Assembly: GCA_021495925.1 (NCBI GenBank)
Contig: JAKEKT010000060.1
Coordinates: forward strand, 124,001-188,000
Direction: 5' to 3'
Source of the DNA: Diplodia intermedia
Taxonomy: Eukaryota > Ascomycota > Dothideomycetes > Botryosphaeriales > Botryosphaeriaceae
Length of the DNA: 64,000 nt
The position numbers and the translations under genes were made by a program. Positions 53,470-64,000 of this stretch are shown here, piece after piece (the first letter of the stretch is position 1; each line of letters starts with the position of its first letter). A model generated the notes under the pieces. It did no database searches and was not told the origin of the DNA. It saw nothing but the letters and a program-made list of their open reading frames with translations.

Positions 53470-54320
53470 ATTTGGGGAAGCAAAAGGGAAAGGTCGATGG
53501 GACCTCAGCGGTTCTGTACCACCCGCAAAAGGGAGTTCAGACGTCCTGCATTTCTTTGTAGAAAGTAGTTTGATAGAATACAAGGTTTTATTATGGGTAT
53601 CCTCTGACGCCGTCGCCACAAAGGGTCGAAGCTTTGGAAAATTGCCATTCAGGGTAATGCTGCGGCTGTTGCCGCATACTCGGCCAGGGAGCGGCGGACA
53701 CGCAGGGATCGTCGTCTGGTCAATCAGTATCGAGTATATTGCTAACTCGTCGATCGTCCGCCCATCCTGCTGGATCCCTGAGCACATCATGTTTGACGTA
53801 GCCTTGCAAACATGGAAGGCGTCAGGCATCGACGGTCGTGTACAGCCTCGAGGGCTCCGCGGAGGCTGAGTAGGCGTCTGGATCAGTATACAGTGAGCTT
53901 GGATCAACACACGTTCCTGCGGCATTGGAGGACATTGCAAAGATCAGCTGTAGTCGGCTGCGAGATGGCTTGCACCATTCTGACCAGGCGGAGGATGAAG
54001 AAAACACGCATCGCTTCGACCTTTACATGAACGAGACTTGCACTGCGACGTCAAGTTTTAGGATAAAGAATGATGCGGGAAGCTGTCTGCGCGAGGTGTG
54101 AATAAGGTTGTCTGCTATTGAGTGGCGCACGCGACTCGAGAGGTTCGGCCATGCTGCCGGATGCGTCAACGCGAGCCGGAGGTGGGGATTGGATCCTTTG
54201 CACGTTTTTTCAACGTTGATGCCACGGCGCGGGCGGGCTTGCGGCGGGATGGGGAGGCGAAGGGCGGTGGTGAAGCTCGGCGTTTCGCCTGCGCAGCCAG
54301 TCAACCTCATTTCTCTCCCC
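53470..54320. other. Intergenic region between the protease and the lipoate ligase gene
   Basis: No separate gene is seen. The lipoate-ligase frame is open upstream to 54108, but the added residues do not look like a targeting peptide or a domain. Confidence 0.5.
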
Positions 54321-55711
54321 ATGCTCGTCGCGCGCCTGCCCGCCCTCCTGCGCCGTCGCACAGCCCGACTCCCGACGAAGTCCTCGCGATGCTTTGCCTC
54401 GCTGGCTGACCGGCTGCAGCGCCCGGGCGCTCAGGTGCACGCGTTCGTGTCGCGGTCGCGCGACCCGTACGTCAACCTGTCCATCGAACACTATCTGCTG
54501 CAGAAGTCGGCGCACGACTCGGTCGTGCTCTTCCTGTACACCAACCGCCCGTGTGTTGTCATCGGCCGCAACCAGAACCCGTGGCTGGAGGTCAGCCTGG
54601 GCCTGCTGCGCGGCGGCGCGGTCGACCTGGTGCGGCGGCGCTCTGGGGGCGGCACCGTCTTCCACGACGAGGGCAACCTCAACTGGTCCGTCATCTCGCC
54701 GCCCGCCGCCTTCACGCGCGACAAGCATGCCGAGATGGTGGTGCGCGCCTTGCGCCGGCTGGGAGTCGAGAGAGCCCGAGTCAACGAGCGCCACGACATT
54801 GTGCTGGACCAAGGCGCGCGCTCTGCGGCCGTCGTCGCCGCCGACGACACGCACCGTACGCCCTTTACCACGGATGCTCGACGCGCGCTGAAGGTTTCCG
54901 GCTCAGCCTACAAGCTCGTCCGCGGCAGGGCGCTGCACCACGGCACATGCCTGCTCTCGTCGCCCAACCTGGCCATCATCCCGCAGTACCTGCGCTCGCC
55001 GGCAAAGCCGTACATCAAGGCCTTCGGCGTCGAAAGCGTCAGCTCGCCCGTCAGCAACATCGGCATTGCAACCGAAGCCTTTGTCAGCGCGGTCCAGCAC
55101 GAGTTCAGCCGCATGTACGGCGTTCCTTCCGGCGGCGCGGCGGCCATGGAGCTGGGCGACGAGCAGCTTCAGCTCCCGGAGCTGCGGAAAGGCTGCGACG
55201 AAATGAAGGTGCGTTTCAGACTCCACTTATGCTTGCCCTGTGCTAACGCCGGGCCAGACTCTTGAATGGACATATCTTCAAACGCCGAAATTCTCCTTCT
55301 CTGTGCCTGCCCAGGCCCAGGTTCCAGATGCGGCCCCGAGCGCTCTCCCTGCTGGCCTTCCCCCGTCGGTACGCTTTCCCATTCGCAACCACCAAGCTTT
55401 GCCCTCCCGAGCCCGCTTTTTTGCTGTCACAGTTTCCATCCCGGCAGATGAAGTGTCGTGAGCGCTAATCCACGTTCTAGACCAACGTAACTCTGAGCGT
55501 CCACGGTGGGGCCATCCACGAAGCATCCGTCACCCTGGGCCCGGCGTCACGTGCACCCACTGCTGCGCAGAGCGTCCTCCACGGACTCAAGCTTCACGAA
55601 ATTGGGGACTGGAGGCCATTGCTTCAGGAGATTAGCGGCAGGAACGATCCACATGCCGACATTGTTGCGGACTGGTTGTGCAAGACATTACCAAGTCCGC
55701 AACGCCAATGA
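54321..55711 (+). CDS. Lipoate-protein ligase (LplA / Aim22 type), mitochondrial
   Basis: Three exons, 54321-55208, 55258-55368 and 55481-55711, give 409 aa. The chosen ATG at 54321 starts an Arg/Leu-rich presequence (MLVARLPALLRRRTAR) typical of mitochondrial import; an upstream in-frame ATG at 54108 would add 71 unconvincing residues. The ligase core has NPWLEVSLGLL, the lipoate/AMP-binding motif RRSGGGTVFHDEGNLN at 106-121, and the lysine-bearing KVSGSAYKLVRGRALHHGT at 191 onward. It should attach lipoate, or transfer it, to E2 and H-protein subunits in mitochondria. The exon-3 end (LHEIGDWRPLLQ...) forms the accessory C-terminal domain. Key motifs are intact. Confidence 0.92.
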
Positions 55712-58700
55712 AAGACGCTTTCGTGGACCCGAATATGTTTTTTGTGCTGTAGTGCTCTTTGACTAATTGTAGGAGCCCATGGCCGTGCTGAAACCTTATT
55801 CGTGCTGGTGCCGCTACGTGGATTCATCGACGTCCGGGTCAGTGTGGAGCTTTGAAGTAACAACGAAGCCGGCAACTACATCTCTGCCTTCTCACAAGCC
55901 CTCCCGTCAAGAGCTGAAGTGGTAACGTAACACAAACACCGGATTCCGGGCACCCGACCCGACGTGATGAGCACGCTGCTCGTTCCACTCCCGCGTCAGG
56001 CCGCGCACCTCAGTCTGATGTACAGGGTACCCTACTGGCGACCCACGTACTCTTCCCCCGGCTCTCCGCTGATAGGTCTTTTCAGAAATAGCTCTCGCCG
56101 ATCGATGAGAGTGGGCATACTTGCAGTAGTGTGCTCCGTCTCCTAGCTGCCCTCGAGCAGACTTTTTCCCATGGCAAATCACGCGTTGCTCAAGGTCGTG
56201 CCACGCCATCAATGACGATGGTCACAGTTGGCACTCAAGATGCCGTGATGCAGTCGGGCCGTTGGGATCGGCGTTCACGCAATACTGTGCACTTCTGGGC
56301 TTTGTCCAAACTACAGTGCCTGCCCTTTAGCACAGTCAGACCGACGCATGCCCGCCAGGAGACGCAAACCTCCGATCTCTCGCCCCCGCCACCGTGTGAT
56401 GGCCGGTCATGAAGGTGTCTGTCCAACAAAGGCTGCACGATGATGCGAGTTGCGCCTGATGATAGACCTCCGTAGGACATGATGGTGTCCATCCTCCCCG
56501 GATATGAAGCTCTAGGTCGCACGAGTAGGAGCGGATCTTCAGCCTACCAGCTGCATGTTGACGTTCGCCCTGTCAGCCGTTCGTGCGAGTATGGGAAGCT
56601 TACCCAGCCAACGGGAGACGAGACGGCAAGGAAGATTTTTCCTGCACAGTCCTGCCATTGGTGCTTTGAATGTTTCCTCGGCGTGGAGAGACGAGAATTC
56701 GCTCTCTTTGTTCTCCGGGCCCCTCCTCCCTACAGCTCGAACAATGCGATAGATCATCATTCGGATGTTATTCGTCCACGTGGTTGCGATTTGGGAACGG
56801 CCATACCACCGAGTGTCCCAGCCTGACACAAGGACGCGCAGTTATGCCCAGTTTCAGAGAAGTGGAGTCGAACACAGGCCCAGCCAAAAGGCCAAAAAGA
56901 ATAAAATTTTGGCTCGGCATCGGATCGGCATCGGCATCGAAGACGGGCAATCATGCAGGTAAGGCAGCGGCGTAGGTCAGATCCGCGTGCCTTGGAAATC
57001 ACAAGTGATGCCGACATATCACTTTCCCGCAACAACGCCGTCGAAGATCCGCACGGTACCAACGCAACATCACATACGTCAACCGGAAGGACGACTAGAA
57101 GGCTTGAGGCACCGGGCAAGGGTAAATGGGAAAACCCGCCCGATTCGCGATCATCAGGCAGGCAGGATCTACGCCGTGGGGGCGGGCGGTAGTGGAAGGC
57201 AAACGGCAGCCTGACGTCCATTGCGGCGGGCTTGGGGAGTCCAGAACGCAGCAGCCACAGAGGCCGCAACGGCTCTCCTCTTTGGGGCGCTCCGTCACAT
57301 CACTGCCTCCCGTCCCGGGCCGCACAGACACAACTACCGTGGCGCCTTTCCGCAGCAGCAAAAATCCCATGTTGTCATTCTTCAACCTGCCTATAGGCTT
57401 GAAAGCTCCTGTGCAGCGGCGCCAGCGGCAGGCGGCAAAAGGTTGATGCACCGTCGTCCTGCAGGCCACGAATTGGCCGGGGTGGCCGGCTGGCCGGCGT
57501 TGCTTGTCGTGTTCGAGATGCAGTGCCAGCCAAGGACCATACATGTCACTCCGCGCCCCGGAGCCACCCCCGACAACTGCCACTCCGGCTTTCGGCGAAT
57601 GAGCGCTGCAGTGGCTGGCGCTTTTGTTGGCGTTGAGAGGCCTCTCGACTGGCTCCGCCACGCCCTCGGTTTGGCGCGCGCAAGCCCAGCCCCGTAAGCT
57701 GCGGGTTGTTGAGGCGGTGGCTTGCAGGAACGGTTGCGGGAAGCACGGCCAGGAACGAGCACGACGGAGAAGGGTAAAAAAAAAAAATTCGTCTGCAAGA
57801 GGAGACGAGTCGGGGCGGGGCGAAGCGGCGGCGCTGGCAGCAGTAGTGGTGGCTGCTCTACCGTGGCTGTTCCAGCGCCCCCCTCCCACGCGATCGGCTG
57901 CAAGGACCTGGCGGCCTGCTCCACATTTTGCCCCTCTCCCAGCGCGCAGTTCCCCCAACATTCGCCCCGATGATCGGCCTGGGGATTGGCCCAGCGCGCG
58001 GCGGGTGGAGCGCTCTCGCAAGCGTGGCCTGACTCCTGCTGCAACTGCACGCGGAGCATGCTGCTGGCGCCGACCGCCGACGGACGCTCGCCCGCCCCGT
58101 TTCGTTGAGCCCGGCGTCCGACGGGGCCCGGCCGCTGGGCCCGGCTGTGCGTCGTGCCCTCTGTTGTTGTTGCGGGCGGAGCCAGGCGGCCGGACGCTGG
58201 CCGGAAGACGCGTGCTGCTGTCCTCCGACCGGTGGAATGACCGGAGCGGCTCGCCAGAGGCTGGTTCGACATGCACCCCATATTTTCGTGCCGTCAGCAC
58301 GATCCTCGGCGCCCCCTGCTCCCCCCCGTCCCCGTAGCAGCAACAGCGCGACGGAGGGCGTGGACGGACCGGGCAAGGCCCGTCGCACAGGGGGGCTGTG
58401 GCTCCATGCTGCAGATGCAAGCGAGGCTGCATGCGCGCCATCGGTGATGACGATGGCGATGATGGGCTCCGGCGTCAGCGGCCGCGACCACGGCCACGAT
58501 GCGCATCTTCGCATGGAAAAGGGGGAGAGTGCGGTGCTGCTGCAGGGACGTCCGGGCGCGAGTCAATGGCAACGTCGATGAACCTGCTCAGGGCTTCTCC
58601 GCATCTCCCGGCTGGGGCAGCCGGATAGGCGCGGCTAGGCGACGGCCGAGAAAGTGTGGAGAAGCTGTGCGTCGCCGTGCCACCACTGACGCACGCGCTC

Positions 58701-61293
58701 GCTGCGTTCGACCAGCATGCTTTGGCGGCGTCGCACCGCAGAGGGGCGCTTTGCATGCTGTTTGCATTTCATGGAAGGGCCAAGAAGCCGGCCGACTGCT
58801 GCACGCTCGAAGTGTCGCCCTCTCGTAGGCGTGGGCCACCCAGCCGTCCAGCCTCCAGCCATCCAGCCCTCTGCCGGCGTGCGCCTGAAACCCGTGTTGC
58901 GCCATGACAGCAACCACAGATCTGCCATCGAGCATAAAAATTTCTTCCCCTCCTGTTCTCGACCGCCGATGCCTGCCGGGGAGCCCGCGCGCTCCCGGCT
59001 CGCTCCGCGTCACGGCACGGCACTTGTCGACGGGGGCGTGACCGGGACGATATGGGACGTGCTTCGGGTCACACAGAAAGCATGTCGTCCGGAGAGGGGG
59101 ACGAGATAAAGCACACAGTGACAGTCGTTTTGTTCCATGCCGCTGCGTTTTTGCTGCGCCAGAGCACGCGCACCTGGCGCCCAAGCCGCGCCCCGGGTAC
59201 GCCCGTCTCTAGCTCTCTGCGTCTTTCAACCTGCTGTTGCGTGGCGCTAGGAGATCTGAGAAAAAGTAAATTAAATTATGGAGATCTGCCGGGCTCCTCT
59301 TATAGCAAGCGCTCTGCTATCGAAACATCCGCTATACCCTACCTGCTCAGCGGTGCGTCGGCTGGCTGGCAACGATCTTTTTGTGTCCGGCATCCATGCG
59401 CCCCTGGGAAGCCGTCCCCACTGCTGCTGGCCTGCATGATCTTGCGACAGCAATGACGATAGCCGTGGGTGCTGAGACACCAAGTCTTGCCGCAATAACG
59501 GTGCCGCACAGCGAAGCCACAGGCAAGCCTCACGGCCAGCTGCTCTGAATCGAGGAGCGATCGCTGCAATTTCTTCAAGCTCCCGCGCGACTGGGCAATC
59601 AGGCCAGTCGTTGCTTCGCCGCTCGCCAAATGCCGCGGGCGTGGGCACGACCAGGCAGACCCAGCCCACTCAGCCACTGTGTGTGAGGGCGGCCGGGGTT
59701 GTTCTGAGCGCTGATTTGCCTGCCGCGTGAGGCATCACCTGCCCCCCTCCCACCATGCAAGGACACCGGGCAGCGAGCGGGCTGAAGAAGTCGCCCTCAA
59801 GAATGCTGAAGGCGATAAGTGCACAGCTCACGAAAGGCTCACTATGATGGAGCGCGTGGAAGACTGCAGCGATCCACCATTCCGGTGCCTTATGAGGGTC
59901 TAGCGTGGGGGGTTCGACAGGCGGATAGAGCCTGTGCCATCCCAGCGCGACGCCAGCACCCTGTTGGCTGATGATCCAATACACCAGCTGCGCGTCAACC
60001 TGAGAGGCTGGCGCCAGGACGTGCCTGGGCCTGTTCTGCACTGGGTGTGCTGCATGTCCCGAAATTGCTGCACATGCTCACCACCTCTGCCACTGGGCGC
60101 TGCCGATCCGGCGTAGATTTGGCCGACAAAAAGACCTATCGCACGCCGGGCTTGCGACGTCCAGCTGTGGCGGAGCGGCCGTGGGAGTTGGGCAGCTGCC
60201 TGGGCCCGCTGCTCTTCGTGGGTTCGCAGCGGATGCCGACGTGGGAGGCCAGGGCGCCAAACACCTCTCTCGATTCCCGTTCGGGCGGGTGCAGCATTCG
60301 AAGCGGGCTAGCGCGCCGGTCGAGCAGCAGCAAAGCGACACACGCGGGCGCCGGGAGCCATGCTCAAGCGCCCGCTCGCCGTCTATGCTTTATCCTGAGA
60401 TAAGCTCGTGCGGGAGATGGGGTGCGGCGCAGGCCTGGGGCGCGTTTGGCGGCAGCATTCCAAGCGTCTCACGGGCGCCTGACCAGGCGGCATTCCCTCT
60501 GGCGGGCTGAGGCAGGGCTGAGCGGGCGCCCCTGCGTTCGCGGGCGGTGGTGGTGACGGTGGTGAGGACGGGCGTGGGCGGCGCTGGGTACAGTCAGCAG
60601 CAGCGCACGCAACAACCCTGGGCCGTGAGGTGAGCAGGTGGGTGGGGCGGCGGCGGCTGCAAAAGTCGTGGCCGGCGGTTCCTCTGCATTCTACCACGGG
60701 CGTGCGCAGCGCGTCGCAGCTGTGTCAGAGCCGTCCATGGGTTTGGCAGTGCAGTGACACGGCGGGCGCTGACTGGCTCCAGCGTCAGGCACGGGCGGAG
60801 CAGGGTGCGCTGCGGCAAAAGCGCTTTTTTCACTCAATCCTTCCGTAGTGCGGGCCCCCCCTGTCAGCAGACACAACCACTATCCCGCTATGCAGGCCTA
60901 ATGCGCCTAGCTGCTTGCGAGTCCCTGCTTCTGCACAGCGCCGAATGGGTGTGCACACCTGCAGCGAGCGAAAGAGGCACGCCCGCCGTGCCCGCGTCCT
61001 TGATTCGTCGACCAGGCCTCGAAGCCGCACAGCCAGCAGCCTGCCATCCTCATACAAGAGCGCCGCTCCCCCCTCCGCTCAACCCGCGCTTTCCATGAGG
61101 CAATCCTGCGCTGCCATCGCGAACAGAACCTTCGGCCTCTAGCTGAGCACACCATCTCCACCCTGGTTGACTCATCTGCCACTGCCACACGTCACCTCCA
61201 TTTAACATCTCCCTCCGCCCCGTCGACACCAAGCCATCGGCCTCGTTTCTTCTGCTCCCCACCAAGAGCTCCCACACACAACCTTCCTTCACA
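55712..61293. other. Long gene-poor region upstream of the ECL1-like gene
   Basis: About 5.6 kb contain no protein I can support. Many frames exist because the sequence is GC-rich (for example 57095-58441 minus and 57624-58337 plus), but they overlap on both strands, lack domains and show no splice pattern. An A-run lies at 57777-57787. It may contain non-coding transcripts or a large promoter. Confidence 0.55.
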
Positions 61294-61752
61294 ATGGCTG
61301 CCGAGTGGTCCCACGACTTCTGCCTCACCTGCGACAAGCAGATCGAGCACGGTGCCTACTGCTCGCAGGCCTGCCGCCTGGCCGACCTGGACAAGGCCGC
61401 CGACTACACCGGCTACACCTCCGCTGCCTCGTCGTATGCCTCTTCGGCTGGCAGCTCCGCTCCCGGCTTCTACTTTCCCGCCTACAAGACCACCACCTCA
61501 GCACCGTCCAGCCCCAACCTCTACTCGCCCAGGCAACAGTACTTCTCGCACTCGTCCTCGCCCTCGACCTCGTCCACCGCCAGCGACTCGTCAAAGCGTA
61601 GCCTCACGCCCTCGTCATCTCAGACATCATTGACGTCGATGGCTGCCTCGGCCACCCAAGGACTATCTGCTCAGGCCGCCAGCGAACTGAGGAGCTACGC
61701 CCATGCCTTCGACCAAGTTCGTGACATCCGGAGACGGAAGCAGTCGGCCTAG
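61294..61752 (+). CDS. ECL1-like small zinc-binding protein (extender of chronological lifespan family)
   Basis: A single exon gives 152 aa from ATG 61294 (context CACAATGG). The N-terminus carries the family Cys cluster C10, C13, C23 and C27 in FCLTCDKQI and AYCSQACRLADLDKA, which should bind zinc. The middle is Ser/Thr/Pro-rich and probably disordered, with many possible phosphorylation sites. The C-terminus may form a short helix near 128-150. Ecl1-family proteins of fission yeast extend chronological lifespan and respond to starvation through TOR-linked signalling; the filamentous-fungal members are usually uncharacterised. The long non-coding flanks suggest complex regulation, which is inference. 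Confidence 0.85.
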   Translation: MAAEWSHDFCLTCDKQIEHGAYCSQACRLADLDKAADYTGYTSAASSYASSAGSSAPGFYFPAYKTTTSAPSSPNLYSPRQQYFSHSSSPSTSSTASDSSKRSLTPSSSQTSLTSMAASATQGLSAQAASELRSYAHAFDQVRDIRRRKQSA

Positions 61753-64000
61753 ATGCTCCACCTGAGCTGCCTCGCCGATGGAGGATATACCACACCAAAC
61801 CTCCCATGTCTTCGGATATGCAGAAAGAACAAAACCAAAAGAGCAAGAACCTTTTCTCTTACGAACAACACATTTCGCACTCGGCATGCGTCGAACCGGA
61901 GTAACGCATTGCATCCTTACGCATTTTAACGGCATAATCTCGACTTCTAGCATTCAAACAACCCCGGTTCGGCGATGGAATGGCACGGCGCAAAAATCGA
62001 AACACTCAAGGCGCTTCGACCTCTTTCTTCTTCTTCTTGGTCTCGGGGGTTTTCCTTTCTTGCACGCCTGGCGGATGCGGGCGTGCGCTGTGTGATCAAA
62101 AAAGCATTTTCTTTGTCTACACTTCTGCCTCTGGCCATGCAGTTTGGGCTGGAGTCACATGTTTGCTTGGGTATGGCCGTGGCGGTTTGCTTTGGGATTA
62201 GCAAGGTGCAGGTGTCATGCTGAACATTGGGACTGGTGCTTGGGATGCATGGGATGGGCTGGGTCTGGGGAATCATTTGCAGCGCTTGTCCATGTCGTAC
62301 GTAAACTTCTCTCTTCTCCACCTCTTCTCCGGCACGGATGAGCCGGAGCGCGCTATACAGCGCATCGCTGTATGTAGGCGCACAGCGGGCTGAGGGCCGC
62401 TGAATGAAAACGATCAAAACAAAGACGCTCCCAAAGTGCAACCCGGGTGACTGCAGCGTGAGGGTGGCGTGAAGCAGGCAGCGTGACACTTGGTGGGTAC
62501 CTGGCAGGCGTCGCAGCCACTCTGGCCTCGGCACCGTGCCTGAGGCCGGGCTGCGCGAGGCACAATCTATGATGAAAGCGGAGTCCCCAGCGGGGGAACC
62601 CTAGGTCAGTCCCGTTCGGAGAAGCGGCCGGCGCCAAGGCGCGCACGATGGCGAGGGTCAAGCACGACGGCGCAGCCGTCCCCCACGCCGGCACATCATG
62701 GCGCTGGTGGTGCTGGGCTCCGGCTGCGCGAGGGGCTCACAGGGCTTGCGCGCGAAGCGAGCGGCGGCGATTGGCCTGAGATAAGCGGCGATGAGAGCGC
62801 CAGTCAACGAGGTGGTGGAGGGCAGCTGGACGAGGGTCCGGTGACTGGCAGGCGGACGATGACTCGCGCGCGGCAGTCGACGTCAGGCTGTAGGCCGGTG
62901 TCCCCACCGCGCGCACATCGAGGATCGCGGCAGACCCCACAAAAGGGGCGGCCCAGAGCTGAAGGTGGTGGATGCGGGCCGGCGCGACCAAGCAGCACCA
63001 CCACGGCCAACTCCCACTGCGGCGGGCCTGGCAGCACCCGAGCTCACACCACCTACCACCCATCACCCACCACCCACCTCCCACCGCGGTGCGCGTTTCG
63101 TCTCGCCGTCGCCCCTCTGCTGCCCAGCCGACCGCGAGCCCGCCGCCCGGCGTCCCGCCTCCCGGACTGGCCCGCGTCCAGCCCCGTCCCGAGGCGCAGC
63201 TGCAGGAGGGAATCTCAGGCTTCACCACCATTCCGCCGGGACGCGGCAAACGTCATGTTGCGCAGCTCGTGGACGCCGCTGCTCGGGCGACGCGCGCCGC
63301 CTCTGGTGTCCTGTCCCGACATGCCCAGCGAAGGAGAGGCTCGAATCTCCAGCAGATCTGCGATCGGCACGCCAGCGAGCTCCCCGATGTCGCTCAGCAC
63401 CGCTCAACACCAGCCCAGCATCGCAGAGCGGAGCGTTCCTCGCAAGCGCCCGCCGTTCTGGAACCAGGCCTGCCGCCCGCCGCGTTCCTCACCGCTTCCC
63501 CGACATTAGCCCTACACGGCCTGTGGGGATTACATAAGTTGGAGCACGGGAGCACGCGCTGTCCTTGCTGAACAAACGCCCAACACGCCCCACCGCTACC
63601 ACTGCACATTTCACAAAACCCTTGTGCAACGCCGGGACGTGCTGCCTCTCGGCCTCTGCGTCGAGGCACACACCGCCCAAAGGCCCCGGGACCGCTCAGA
63701 AACACAGCAGCTCCAGACCAGCACTCGCCTCGCCGTGCAATGAAGCTGCCACCCTGCCTGCGACCAGCCGCGACGTCTGCCCTGCTCCGCCCGCCGCCCC
63801 TGGCCTCGTCCCAGCATTCCGGCCTCGACCGTACAATGCTCTTCTGCGCCGACGAGACCGCAGGATGAGTCGCACACAGCCATATCCTTCTCGCGCGCCC
63901 TTGGGCATTGCTAGCCTGCGCCTTCACCGGTCCCTTGGAAGATCCCCCTGAGATGAAGGCGCCCTCTCTCCACAATCTCACTCCACGGTGCCTGATTCAT
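61753..64000. other. Gene-poor region to the right edge
   Basis: The 3' UTR of the ECL1-like gene is expected first. I see no supported gene. At the extreme right an ATG at 63953 opens a frame that runs off the window (48 bases visible) after pyrimidine-rich sequence; it could be the start of the next gene but cannot be judged. Confidence 0.45.

Noticed and set aside
57095..58441. 448-codon minus-strand frame in the gene-poor region
   Set aside because: Arg/Pro/Ala/Cys-rich translation with other long frames overlapping on both strands; explained by GC-rich composition.
63325..63350. GGCTCGAATC tRNA T-loop-like sequence
   Set aside because: No acceptor, D or anticodon stems could be paired upstream.

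Overview
The window is nuclear DNA of a filamentous ascomycete (Pezizomycotina; Dothideomycetes is my best guess, from the style of the proteins and not from any marker). The reasons are short introns of about 48-130 bp with GT..AG ends and CTAAC/CTAAT-like branch sites, GC-rich coding sequence, CACCATG-type start contexts, and clear fungal orthologues (Mpp10, Lst8, Ccz1, a Vtc-type SPX protein, an Ecl1-type protein). I see no bacterial operons, CRISPR arrays, rRNA or tRNA genes, and no intact transposon. All exon coordinates were spliced by hand with reading phase checked at every junction.

Layout. 1-462: 3' end of an unrecognised plus-strand gene. 1839-5762: two unrecognised minus-strand proteins. 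7176-7847: an orphan ORF. 8707-10024: CipB-type zinc-binding-dehydrogenase-like oxidoreductase. 10837-12435: DUF3445/HODM-like haem protein with GATA sites upstream. 13795-15792: Baeyer-Villiger-type flavin monooxygenase. 16079-18025: family X DNA polymerase. 19189-21426 (minus): MPP10 of the U3 snoRNP. 23826-26815: SPX/VTC-type vacuolar membrane protein. 28332-31217: charged repeat protein with a TPX2-like motif. 32153-35182: ribonucleotide reductase large subunit with an MCB element upstream. 36015-37616 and 37799-39272 (minus): convergent epoxide hydrolase and aldo-keto reductase. 40185-41223 (minus): LST8. 42174-43949: repeat-rich nuclear-type protein. 44142-45270 (minus) and 45597-48305: divergent FMT1 and CCZ1. 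49691-50599 (minus): mitochondrial SAP-motif protein. 51927-53469: GPI-type aspartic protease. 54321-55711: lipoate-protein ligase. 61294-61752: ECL1-like protein, set in a gene-poor stretch of more than 8 kb.

The genes do not form one pathway. Themes are nucleotide supply and repair (RNR, Pol X), TOR, vacuole and phosphate physiology (Lst8, Ccz1, Vtc-type SPX protein, Ecl1), mitochondrial cofactor and translation genes (lipoate ligase, FMT1), and scattered redox/detoxification enzymes without a polyketide or peptide synthase, so I do not call a secondary-metabolite cluster.

The most unusual items are gene-structure features: a 4-nt internal exon plus a GC-AG intron in the aldo-keto reductase, a 7-nt exon in the BVMO, a 93-bp in-frame tandem repeat and a duplicated leader in the 42174 gene, and an AT-rich island with three TATAACGTG-type motifs beside LST8. 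I did not find a convincing new multi-gene system.
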